From positions 742,905-806,904 of the forward strand of contig NW_001865040.1 in assembly GCF_000002865.3 (NCBI RefSeq): DNA of 64,000 bases. Reading direction: 5' to 3'. Source of the stretch: Monosiga brevicollis MX1. Lineage: Eukaryota > Opisthokonta > Choanoflagellata > Craspedida > Salpingoecidae. This document shows positions 43,435-53,094 of the stretch, piece by piece (position 1 is the stretch's first letter; the number at the start of each line of letters is the position of its first letter). The notes under the pieces were generated by a model. The model did no database searches. It was not told the DNA's origin and was given only the letters and a program-made list of their open reading frames with translations. The position numbers were made by a program, and so were the translations under genes.

Positions 43435-44554
43435 GTTTGCTGTGGAGCAGAAACAAGGGGTATGTGTGGGAACGTTGGGATGCCAAGTCAAATCAGGGCT
43501 TGCAGGAATACTTGCTCGAGCGACCTGTGGACGTATCCAATGTCAATCCAAGCGTCAGTACGCCAACATCTCGGGAACAACTGGCCAATGCTCGGGACTG
43601 CGCGGACCAGAAAAACACCCAAAAAGGAGGCCTTGTCTCACAACGACGATGATGGGTTTTTGCCAGGGTGGACAAGGTTGGCGGAGTTACGTACCAATTG
43701 TTTGGATGTGTCGTCACAGGTGAGACCAGGAAACGACCAGCAGCACGTCCACCACCCACGAACACCCTTCGTCCAATGTCGGCTATCCAATCAACCACCA
43801 ACACGACCGAACACAAACGCGCGCAGGCCACAGGGCGGCACAAGAAGAGAAACGGGCGAGAAGAGAAACAGGGGAGCAGAAAAAAAAACCAGGCAGAGAG
43901 GAAGAGGAAGAGAGACAGAATTGAATTGGTTTGGTCGGTTTGAGAGAGAAAAGAGCAAAGACACAAAGGAAACGCACAACTACAGAGACAGAGAGAGAGA
44001 GAGTCAACGATGACGAGAGCAAGAGAGAAAGAGAGAGAAGAGAGAGAGAAATGAATGGGTTTGTTTGAGAAAGAGAAAGAAGAGAGGGAGGTGATTGAGT
44101 GTGATAAAAGTAAGCGAGGAGTTGTAAAGATAACAAGGGGAAAGAAGCAGCAGCAGCTGATGATGACAGCGTCATGTACATCCATGTAGTAAAGGGTAAC
44201 GCACCACACACACAAACCGACGCATTACCGTTTGATACCATATACACGAACACAGTGACAATACTTTTGGTGTTCAAAGAGTGTGATAATCATTAGACTA
44301 TCGCTTAGGCAAGTGGTGAGTTATGAAAAAAAAGGAGAGAGAGCGAGAGGGAGAGAGAGAGAGAGACTGGACTGCTTTTGGCCCCGAATAGCATTTGTTC
44401 AAGGCCACATCGGCACGGGACGTGGAGCGTTTCAGAGTTGATCCACTGCCAGTTTGCACCCACGCTCATAGCTCTGCCCATTATTGAGGCACGATCGAGT
44501 GAACCTTCATTTGCCCGTGGTCTGTCCACCAAGCGGCGGCCAGGTGCCGTCAAC
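43435..44554. other. Divergent intergenic region with long polypurine tract
   Basis: This stretch separates CDC34 and TRIP4. From about 43840 to 44140 the plus strand is almost wholly A and G (AGAGAGAA-type), with another GA run at 44334-44366 just upstream of TRIP4. No gene is recognised; frames through it encode only simple-sequence peptides. Confidence 0.6.
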
Positions 44555-47317
44555 ATGGCCCCAAGCGCTCGTGACCAGCTTCGTCGCTGGACGGCACTGC
44601 AGCTGGTCAAGCTCTCTGGTGAAGATGAGGACGATGTGGACTATCTCACTGACACGGCCGAGTACGTGAACGTCCTGCTTGAAGGTGTAGAACTGTCGAC
44701 AGTGTTTCCTCATGCGCTGCCCCTGAGTGTTAGATACTTGCTTGCCACCAAGGATGCGGAGGAAGTTCGGGCCTACGTTACTGACTTTGCACCCGAAGCC
44801 TCGGGCAGCCAAATCAGCAGCTTTGTCAACACTTTTCAGGCCAAAAAGACCAAGCTTCAGCAGCCCACTGTCTCCACCGCGCCTGCACCAACCGCCACGT
44901 CCACTGTCGTGCCCGCTTCGGCGCCTGCCCCTGCGCCCGCAGCCGCTGCTAGCCCCATTACACTACCGCCACCGGGCCTCACGTCGGCCAGCAAAACTAG
45001 CAAAATTAGCACCACCAGCAAAGCCAGCAAAGTCAGCACAGCTAGCACAGCTAACAAGAGAAGAGAGCAACTTCCTGTGGACAAGCCTGTCGGTGACACG
45101 CTGGCCGTGCAAGCCTCTCTTCCACCGCTGTACAATCCCAAACGTTCAACAGCGACCAAGGATGCCAACCCGGGCGCTGGAGCCAAGGTCAGCCGGGCGT
45201 TTTATGTAGCACCATCCCTCTATGCCCAAGAACATGGTAGCTCCGCACCTCTCATCACAGTGCTGCCTTGGTGATGCACTGTCCGTCCTGCTAGACAAAC
45301 GCTGGCGTTCGGCGTCCGCGCCCCAAATTTGTGTCCTTTATGAATCGGGATGGAGACTCGCTTGTGAATGACCTCCTGCCTGGTCGCCGCTTCTGTGAAT
45401 GCCTGGCCAGTCGTCACCAGCTCATTAACAATTGCCTTCGCTGCGGACGAATTGTCTGCGAACAAGAAGGCATTGGACCCTGCATGCATTGTGGCGCCTG
45501 CGTTGTCACTCGCGAGCAGCAAGAGCTCCTGGCGCGAGACAGCAAGCAGGCACGCAAATTCTTGGAGAAGCTCATGCGTGAAGCCGATGTCCCTGCCACA
45601 GTGTCGTATGAGGTCTTTCGCCGCTCTGCCCTTCCCGGCGAGATCATGACTGACCCCGAAGCTCTGGCCCTTGCCCAATCCCGGCGGTAGGTCCGCAATC
45701 CCATCGTGTCTAAACTCACTTCCGAAAAGCCATTGTGGCTTGCTTGTTCCCGCGCCAGACGCCGTCTTTTTGCTACCTCTACGATCCTCACCAACGCTGG
45801 GGTCTGGTGCTGACCGTTGACCGTTGACCTCCAAACCAACAGTGATCAATTGCTAGACTACGATCGCAATATGGCCCAACGTACACGTGTCATTGATGAT
45901 CAAGCCGACTACTTCAACACGGATGGCAACAAGTACGTTTATGGTGTTGCCTTATCAAGCAGCAAAAGGGCGCTCTCTTTTACACAGAGCGCGAATTCTC
46001 TCGCTCTCGCTCTCTCTCTCTCTCATTCTTTCTCTCTTTCTTTCGTAGGTGGCAATCGCGACAAGAGCGCGATGCTGCACGCCAACGCGAGGCGGAGATG
46101 CGTGACGAGCGACGCGCTGCTCGCCGTGAAAATCGCATTACTATTGATTTTGCTGGTCGCCAGGTTCGACAGGCCGATGTGGAGGAAGTTGATATCTATG
46201 CTGAGGCTCATCGCGAGGAAGAGGAGCGTCGCGAACGTGCCCTGCACAAGACGCACCGAGGTCCTACCATTGGCGAACTCTTTGACGATGCACCGACCGC
46301 TGAGGAAGCTTCTGAAACTGGTACGCGTCTGTGGCCTCGCTTTGTGTGTGCTGCCCACACCCCGGCCGAGGGCTGATAACACACTTGTTTATTGGCTCGC
46401 AGGGCGACTGGACCAAAACCCAATGTTAGACGCAACGGCGCCTCGTCCACAATTCCAAATCGAAACCACATTTGCACATAGTGCGGCGGACGAGACTGAA
46501 GCCTCAAGCCAGCCTACGAGCAAAAGCACGGGGCAGCAGCGCCTGCGATTGCAAGACCGCGAGCTGCAGGAAATGGCGGACGGTGGCTTTTGCATGAGCA
46601 TGCACCAGCCATGGGCCAGCTTGCTGGTTTATGGCATCAAAATGCACGAAGGTCGCGTGTGGACCGGCCCGCACCGCGGGCGCCTGTGGATTGCCGCTGC
46701 AAGCAAGCAACCTGATCCCGAGGAGATTCAGCAGCTTGAAGACTTTTACCGCGAGCGCTTTGCCGGGCGCAATGTGCCGTTCCCCAAGGAGTACCCGACT
46801 GCCTGCCTGTTGGGCTTTGTTGACGTGGAAGACATTCTTCCCCAGGACGAATATCGCCAAAAGGTATGCCGGCACATGTTGACCGACGTTGTACCGCCTA
46901 GCCTCATACATTGCAATGACGACTTCGAGATGCCTCCTCACCGCCGCTGGCCACATGACTGCATTGCAGTTCCCAGACGGCGATTCGCATATGCCTTACG
47001 TGTTTGTCTGCAAGAACCCCCATGAGCTGATTGTACGCTACCCGGTCAAGGTATGACCTGCACAATGATTTCAAGCTGTGCCTGACCTTCTTTATGCACT
47101 TGTGGGCGTTGGCCAATGTCTTTCGGGCATGCTCCGCGCCGCAGCCATGCTCCCCTCTGTTCAACTCTTCTCCTTGGTGTTGAATGCTTTCTATCTGACT
47201 GGGGTATTGATCTAGGGCCAACATAAAATTTGGAAGCTAGACAAGACCATGCATGACTCTGCTCGTCAATGCATTCAACCAGTGGACATGAGCTGGCTGG
47301 AGGAGGAACCAATCTAA
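44555..47317 (+). CDS. TRIP4: Activating signal cointegrator 1 (ASC-1)
   Basis: About seven exons from ATG 44555 (APSARDQLRRWTALQLVKL). The N-terminal helical part and an Ala/Pro/Ser linker precede the conserved zinc finger (CECLASRHQLINNCLRCGRI, then VCEQEGIGPCMHCGACV). Further exons carry LLDYDRNMAQRTRVIDDQAD, NRITIDFAGRQV and the C-terminal ASCH domain: GFCMSMHQPWASLLVYGIKM, GPHRGRLWIAA, YPTACLLGFVDV, VFVCKNPHELIVRYPVK, GQHKIWKL. The stop is at 47315-47317. The zinc-finger exon joins the next in phase (CG|T). The first intron's donor is ambiguous. TRIP4 with ASCC1-3 forms the ASC-1 complex, which splits collided ribosomes and co-activates transcription. Intron microsatellites (CT at about 45999-46040) do not disturb coding. 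Confidence 0.93.
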
Positions 47318-47493
47318 GAACAGCACCAAGCATCGCGAGCTGCCGAAAAGTATTCAATTGACAAACTTGCTCATCCGTTTCCTCTTGGAGCTTTTGTGGG
47401 GCCTCCAGCAAGAGTTTTGTGCGCCTGTTTGCTCATTTGTACGCTCAAGGGAGGGCCAAAAGAAAAAGTGCACGGGACAAGGGGCGCAGGCAG

Positions 47494-49299
47494 CTATAGG
47501 AGAACCCAATCCGAAGATGGTGCAGTAGTTTCAGGTGGTTGCAAGATGGCAGAGCTGCGCTGGAAAAGTTCAGCGCACGCTCGACGCGATGGCCCACTGG
47601 CTGCTTCGCAGGAACGATCGTGAAGAACGCGTGAAACTTGACGTAGCATAACGTTCCAGGCTTGGGTCACCTGCTGCTGTCGTGTAGGTGCGTGCGGCAC
47701 CTTGAGACACGGGAGCAGCAGCGGCTGCGAGCGAAAGAGGTCCTGCACCAACTGTTGAACGGCGGCGCTTTCGGCGTCGAACTCCAGGGCTGGCATGGAC
47801 TCGGATGAATTTTGATTGATGGACGTCAGGCTTCGATGCCAGTCGTCTTCGAGCACGCTGAGGCAACTGGCGGTGTCGGCAGCCAGGGACTGCAAGCGAT
47901 CAAAAGCCATAAGCTCGATGCCAACTTGGCGCAGCTGGGTCACGGCAAAGCGCAAGGCGCGCTCGTCATTGGTGGCCTGTATCACCGTCAAAACGTGGTC
48001 GGGTAAAACCTCTGCCAGTTGGGCGCGGGCCGCACGAAAAGCTCCAATACGCTCTTGGTAGAGGCGTGCATGCGCGTTGATGAGGTTGCGGGTGACGCGT
48101 TGTTCGACGGGGCGCATGTCAGGTCCCTGTCGTTTAAGTAGGCCCGTCAGTTGAAGGGTACACTTTTGCAGAGCCTCAAAGCCCTCAGTGAGGTCGACCT
48201 GACTCTTGGCCACCAGATTGACCCGATCACGGGAACCCACTTGGGCTAGGTCCGCCTCGGCATTTAGCAAAAGAGCGTGCAGGCTGGCGGAAAGCACAGG
48301 GGTGGCCGCCACCTGGACGTCCTGTCCAGAGATTGAGCAGACGAGGATGTGATAGCGGGCAAAGTCTTGGCGTAGTTGGCGGGCCAGCTGAAAAAGCCTC
48401 TTGTTGTAGAGCTGGCACACCCGGTGGAAGGGTTCGCTCGCACTGTTCGGCTCGAGTCCGCCCGGACCTTGGTCCCGAGCTGCAGAGCCGGACATACTGG
48501 ATTGTACGCCCGCTTGGGAGGGGGTGGGTGAAGAGTGACTCTTTTGACGCTGGCGAGCAGCCAGGTCCAGGCGCCGATCCAAGCCACAGGCATCTTCCAG
48601 GGCCGTCAAGCACGCGTCGCAGCCTGGCAGTATGACACTCTGTGCTGGCTGCTCCAGGTCTGGGTGGTACACCTGCACCTTGGCGTCGCTATCCCCTAGG
48701 TTTTGACGATAGACTTGGATGGTATTGAAAATACACTTGGCACACAGGGCTCGCCCACAGAGGCGGCAGAACTGACGCGGGCGAAGTAGGGCTTGAAAGG
48801 GCGCATTACAAGCGTGGCACGCAGGCGCCGTAGCGGCTTGTGGAAGCACGTTGCAGCGTGACCAGCGGCTCGTTGCGGGCGTGGCAAGACCCAATGTATG
48901 CGAGAGCGAGCTGGCCAAGGAGGGCTTGGGCAAGCCTCGGGCCAGCCGGACGGCCTGCAGCCGAAGATCGCTGTGGGTGTGATTGCGAAAAACCCGGCGT
49001 CGGGCCAAAAATTCGGTCGACTTGTTGCGCTGCACACCCGGCTCTTGATGAAGATGGGGTTGGGCCGCACAACAATCGAGGCAAAGGAATGAGGTACCAC
49101 CGCCATAAGCAGTGCAGCAGCGCGAGCAAAACTCCGCCTGGCAGGCCTGGCAGCGGCGACGCCGACGGGCGAGGAGGGGCAGGGGCTGGCCACAAGCCGG
49201 CCGAGTACAGATCCGATCCGTGGCGAGTCGTTGAGCCTCTCGAAGAGCTGGAACCTGCTCCTCCTCGAGCATCAGCCAATCTTGATCACCGCCCTCCAT
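47494..49299 (-). CDS. Protein with two FYVE-like zinc fingers and a long helical C-terminus
   Basis: An intronless 601-residue protein. Residues about 31-75 form a first zinc finger (CTRPACGQPL, RRRRCQACQAEFCSRC, CLDC). Residues about 160-235 form a second (CHACNAPF, FCRLCGRALCAKC, GCDAC) with a long inserted loop before the last Cys pair. Spacing resembles FYVE domains, but the R(R/K)HHCR phosphoinositide motif is only RRRRCQ or PRQFCR, so PI3P binding is uncertain. Residues 290-590 look mostly helical (VCQLYNKRLFQLARQLRQDF; RNLINAHARLYQERIGAFRA). The N-terminus has DQDWLMLEEE and the last six residues are SDWVLL: two WxxL motifs with acidic neighbours, as in LC3-interacting regions. A membrane-trafficking or autophagy adaptor is inference. 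Confidence 0.75.
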   Translation of the reverse strand: MEGGDQDWLMLEEEQVPALREAQRLATDRICTRPACGQPLPLLARRRRRCQACQAEFCSRCCTAYGGGTSFLCLDCCAAQPHLHQEPGVQRNKSTEFLARRRVFRNHTHSDLRLQAVRLARGLPKPSLASSLSHTLGLATPATSRWSRCNVLPQAATAPACHACNAPFQALLRPRQFCRLCGRALCAKCIFNTIQVYRQNLGDSDAKVQVYHPDLEQPAQSVILPGCDACLTALEDACGLDRRLDLAARQRQKSHSSPTPSQAGVQSSMSGSAARDQGPGGLEPNSASEPFHRVCQLYNKRLFQLARQLRQDFARYHILVCSISGQDVQVAATPVLSASLHALLLNAEADLAQVGSRDRVNLVAKSQVDLTEGFEALQKCTLQLTGLLKRQGPDMRPVEQRVTRNLINAHARLYQERIGAFRAARAQLAEVLPDHVLTVIQATNDERALRFAVTQLRQVGIELMAFDRLQSLAADTASCLSVLEDDWHRSLTSINQNSSESMPALEFDAESAAVQQLVQDLFRSQPLLLPCLKVPHAPTRQQQVTQAWNVMLRQVSRVLHDRSCEAASGPSRRACAELFQRSSAILQPPETTAPSSDWVLL

Positions 49300-49372
49300 G
49301 GCCCCATGTGCCTTTCAAGAGTCAGCCCGCAGAGAGCCGACGAGAGAATGGCAGAGACGCGATCAAGCTACA

Positions 49373-49373
<1 letters not shown>

Positions 49374-49414
<41 letters not shown>
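49374..49414. repeat. (GT)n microsatellite
   Basis: About 19 GT units lie 75 bp upstream of the FYVE-like gene start. Confidence 0.9.
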
Positions 49415-49416
<2 letters not shown>

Positions 49417-49506
49417 TGTATGCGTGTGCCAAAACACACAAGAGAAAAAAAAAAGAAAAACAGTTGTGGTGAACAAAAAGAGCCATAGGAGTCAAGGAAT
49501 AAGGTT

Positions 49507-49588
49507 ACCAGTGGCAGGGTTCGAACCTACGCGGGCAATGCCCACCAGAACTTAAGTCTGACGCCTTAAACCACTCGGCCACACTGGC
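49507..49588 (-). tRNA. tRNA-Leu(UAA)
   Basis: The 82-nt gene strand folds into a type II tRNA. The acceptor stem pairs GCCAGTG with CACTGGT. The D-arm contains GGCCGAGTGGTTTAAGGC. The anticodon stem TCAGA/TCTGG encloses the loop CTTAAGT (anticodon TAA), and a long variable arm follows (GGGCATTGCCC), as expected for leucine. The T-arm has GGTTCGAACCC. No intron. An A-run on the plus strand at about 49475 (T-run on the gene strand) can serve as the RNA polymerase III terminator. Confidence 0.95.
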
Positions 49589-49895
49589 ATGCTTATACCT
49601 CCTGACGGCTGATGCTAAGAATAAACATCGCCCGTCGAGCGCAAAAGTCTACATATAAAGGGATTCAATATTTGAGCTAAATTTCTTTTATTTTATTTTG
49701 TATGACAATTCAAGAATGAGACAAGTCATCGAAACAGTCAGCTCAGCCATCTCAGCTGCAATTTTGGCAGGGAGAGAAGCATGTGCAAATGGATATGAAT
49801 GCATGTGGTCGAGCTCAGCTCGAGATGATGGGTAATCTATGATGGCACTGAGCCATTCTTTGACCCGTTGTCATTACACGCAGCGGTGAAGAGGG
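49589..49895. other. Intergenic region
   Basis: These 0.3 kb upstream of the tRNA are AT-rich near 49660-49720; nothing is recognised. Confidence 0.5.
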
Positions 49896-51644
49896 TCACG
49901 CAATGACACAAGGGGAGGGTCGGCTGGGCGGCCCGAAGCTCCGACCCATGGCCTCGGCAATGACAAAAGCTGGATTATAAAACGTCCACTTGAGGCTGAC
50001 AGCTGCGTGTGTTGGCACAGTATCAAATTCCGCCGCCAGAGTACGGATGGCAGCCGCATGTGCTGAGGCCCTAGATGGGGTGGGCGCGAGAAAGTCAGAA
50101 TGCCCAACCACGTCAGGCAACATTCAATAGTGCCCAGGACGACCCTCCTCACCGCACGTCGCGTTGATCAGGCGCCATCAAATCCATTTTGGTGGCAAGA
50201 ACAGTCAGTGTGGGCTGGCAAAGCAACAGGCGGTCCGCCCCACGCGGGGCGCACACCTGTTGGAGAGTACACAGCAGGCTGCGCAAGTGCTGCCAAGAAT
50301 GATGCACAAGTCGTGCCGTATAGCAATGAGACAGTTGCGGACAGTGCCACAATAAAACTCATGAAAAGAAGCGAGCGGCGCGCAAAAAAAAAAAAGGCTC
50401 AAACCTCGAGAAAGGCATCAAAGTCCTCACGAATATCGTAGACGACTAAAACGTGATGGGCATAGCGCAGCAACAAAGGTTCCAGCTCCCACTGCGCTTC
50501 AGGAACGGCAGACTCTGGCGTGACTGTACGTGGCCAGCCCGGCCAGTCCAGGAGCAGATGCTGACAGACTTCGCCACGAAAGGTGGATGCACGCACAAAG
50601 GTCTGGATCCGATCTGTCGGTGCATGCTGCGGGCAAAGCAATCGACCAGGTGAACAACACACCAATCGGCAAGAGAAGGACAGCAGGCGCGAAGACTGGG
50701 GTGTATGCATGAATGTACAGAAAAGTGAGATATGAGCTCTGTCTCCCTATCTCTCTCCCTCTCTCCCTCTCTCCTTCTCTTTCTCTCCTTCTCTCTCTTC
50801 TCTCTCTCTCTTCTCTCTCTTCTCTCTCTCTCTCTCTCTCTCTCTCCCTCTCTCTCTCTTCCTCCCTCTCTCTCCCTCTGTGCAGGGCGTGTCAGGGGGA
50901 CGCAAAAATGCAAGTGACATACATATTTGACCCCTAGGCTGGTACAAAGTGCACAATAAGTGCTATGGGCCTCATCAAGGTACCGGAGGATGTGAGGGGG
51001 GAGTGAGGACCGATCAAATTGTAGCTGGGCAGCCTGCAATGGAAAACATGACCAAAGATGAAGCAAAGGGCCAGCTTGATATTGCCATAACAAGCAAGTT
51101 CACGGAGCAAATGGCAGCGATCAACACAAATTCAAGCTTCAAGACGTACATGAATAGTTTGGCGGCATAAGAACTGCAGGGAAGGCACTTCTTTGCGACA
51201 ATTGACACGCCAGGCCTGGGACTGGTGCTCAGGGCTGGCTTCACGAGGTGTGGGCGACGAGCCAGGGTCGCCAATCACTCGCGCACCGCGAAGCTGCTCA
51301 AAAGCACGCGGTTGAATCTGAGACGGCAGAGATTGTAGGATACGGTCTTGGCCCGCTCGGCTCAGGTTGAGCTCCGGAGTCGCGCCACAAAAGGGGCAAA
51401 TTTGACAAAAGAGGTCCAAGACATGGCTCTTGCCAACGCCACGCGACCCGACGACCGCGGTAGCAAATCTCTCTCTCTCTCTCTCTTGCTCAAGAAGATC
51501 GCGGATGAGGAGGCGGAGAACCTGCAAACAAACGGCAGTTGAGAACAACGCGGGGGTCGTGAGGGCATCAGTGCAGTCAAGCCCCGACGCCAACAAGGTT
51601 GATAACAGCGGAAATCTTATTTCATCCCACCGCTTTGGCGGCAA
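49896..51644 (-). CDS. Divergent Ras-superfamily GTPase with C-terminal CaaX box
   Basis: Several exons; the start is uncertain (first possible ATG 51644). The G1 P-loop is AVVGSRGVGKS (about 51420-51450). A second block (50399-50710) has LLLDWPGWPR (G3 DxxG, with Trp where Ras has Gln61), then RYAHHVLVVYDIREDFDAFL. It joins in frame to HLRSLLCTLQQ and then PTLTVLATKMDL (G4 TKxD). The last exon adds FDTVPTHAAVSLKWTF (G5-like SLK) and ends CVIA-stop, a CaaX prenylation signal; this exon joins in phase (CG|G). The order G1-G3-G4-G5-CaaX supports a small GTPase, but no subfamily is evident, and the loss of the catalytic Gln suggests slow hydrolysis. The exon between G1 and G3 (switch I) was not placed with confidence. 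Confidence 0.6.
50740..50880. repeat. CT-rich microsatellite in the GTPase gene
   Basis: About 140 bp of CT runs with irregular TC/CC interruptions lie in an intron of the GTPase gene. A shorter CT run (about 51468-51486) lies just upstream of the P-loop codons. Confidence 0.85.
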
Positions 51645-51843
51645 ACCCTTGGCGCGATCACCTTCCCCATGTACTGACTCACTCTTTGCACCTTGCTACC
51701 CCGCCCCCTGCTAGCGTGGTGTCCCCGCCCCTCCAAGGGGCACGTAGACGAGCACGGGCAGTCTAATTAAGCTCATTTCACTCAACGCCGATACCAGTGC
51801 GCGAGGCTTCACCTTTGCACTCCTCAAGCCGCACCTCGGCGAC

Positions 51844-52674
51844 ATGGCTGAGCATAGCAATTGGCTCCTGCCCGTCTTGGGACTTCATGCCGTCACCACC
51901 CCAAGTCAGCGCGACCTGCTTGACAAGGTTGGTGGTTGTTGAACCTTGTTTGCCTCCTTTTTGCATGCTCGCTCACGGCATTGTGGGTACAATGTTGTGC
52001 AACTGCATCCGAGTCGGGGTTTACCTTCTTCCCTTGTCTTCGTCTTGCTTGCAACACGTGTGCGCTCTCTCACTCATCGTTGTGATCGATGGTTTCTCCG
52101 AACTTTGTATTGGCATGGCATTCACGGCAACACTGTCGTGTCATTGTTGACATGCATGCATCTCCAACACGCGTTTGATCGGGGACGGTTTCTCATCGTC
52201 AACAATCTGGCGCTACCTGATGACGCTTGATGGTCATAATGCTGCCTCTGGTTGATCGAACCACATGGCAGTTGGCTGTGGTTGGTGCCACCCAACCCGG
52301 GGATGGCGCAGGACAAGATGCTTCACGTGTATGGATTCGGTCGCAAGCCGCTCGATCTTTGCTGAGCACGCCACTGCTCCAAAAGCGCACCAGCATGGCT
52401 GATGCTCTTCGCGTAAGGCCCACCCTCTGGTCTCACAATGTTTTGGTGCCCTCACCTTCATTCTAAACTCTCTCATGCCGGCCTCACCTACATTCTAAAC
52501 TCTCTCTCGGGCCTGGGACTTTGCGTGTAGCTGAAAGTAATCAACAACATTTCGGCGTTTTGTGCGCGGCAACCGGAGCCAAAGCCAGAACAGATCCAGG
52601 CCTACGTTAAAGAACAGCTGGCTGAATTCGTTACCCAACTCGCCCATCACAAAGCCACACATAAGCGCACCTGA
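51844..52674 (+). CDS. Small protein of unknown function
   Basis: Three exons (51844-51927, 52272-52412, 52531-52674) join with phase-0 introns to a 122-residue protein: start MAEHSNWLLPVLGL, then QAARSLLSTPLLQK, SMADALRLKVINNISAFC and a helical, charged tail (QIQAYVKEQLAEFVTQ) ending HKRT. I do not recognise the family. The composition suggests an all-helical small protein, perhaps a complex subunit. The consistent phase and the coherent helical pattern over the joins support a real gene. The frame is open for about 30 codons upstream of the ATG but no earlier ATG is present. The gene is divergent from the GTPase gene. Confidence 0.5.
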
Positions 52675-53094
52675 GGCGGTCGTCACTCGGTGCTTTGATG
52701 TGGTGCTTCTGGATCGACTTGTGTTCGTGATCTCTTGACTGCCTGAATTCATTCGAAAGGTGGCGTTGACCCATGAGTCACATTGTTCTCATCATAATAA
52801 TTTTGTGCGTCAATTCGACGCCAAACTTTAAAGGAAAAAAAAAAAAAAGAAAGGAAAATCAAAGACTAAAAGTTCAAATGCTAGAGAAGATCGCATTTTC
52901 ATGTCAACCCCGTGAACAAGGTATCTGGAAGCAAACCAAGCAGGATCAACATGCCAAGCAAGATTAATATTTACTGCATGCAGTACAACACACCAACAAA
53001 CAAGCAGGGGCGATAAACGCGGTGGCTCGACACAGCAACGTTCAACGTTGAGGCCACATGATATGTGTATAAAAAAAAAAAAGAAAACACACGC
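52675..53094. other. Convergent intergenic region
   Basis: These 420 bp lie between the small orphan and the eIF4G stop. They are A-rich (52829-52860, 53060-53082); nothing is recognised. Confidence 0.6.
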
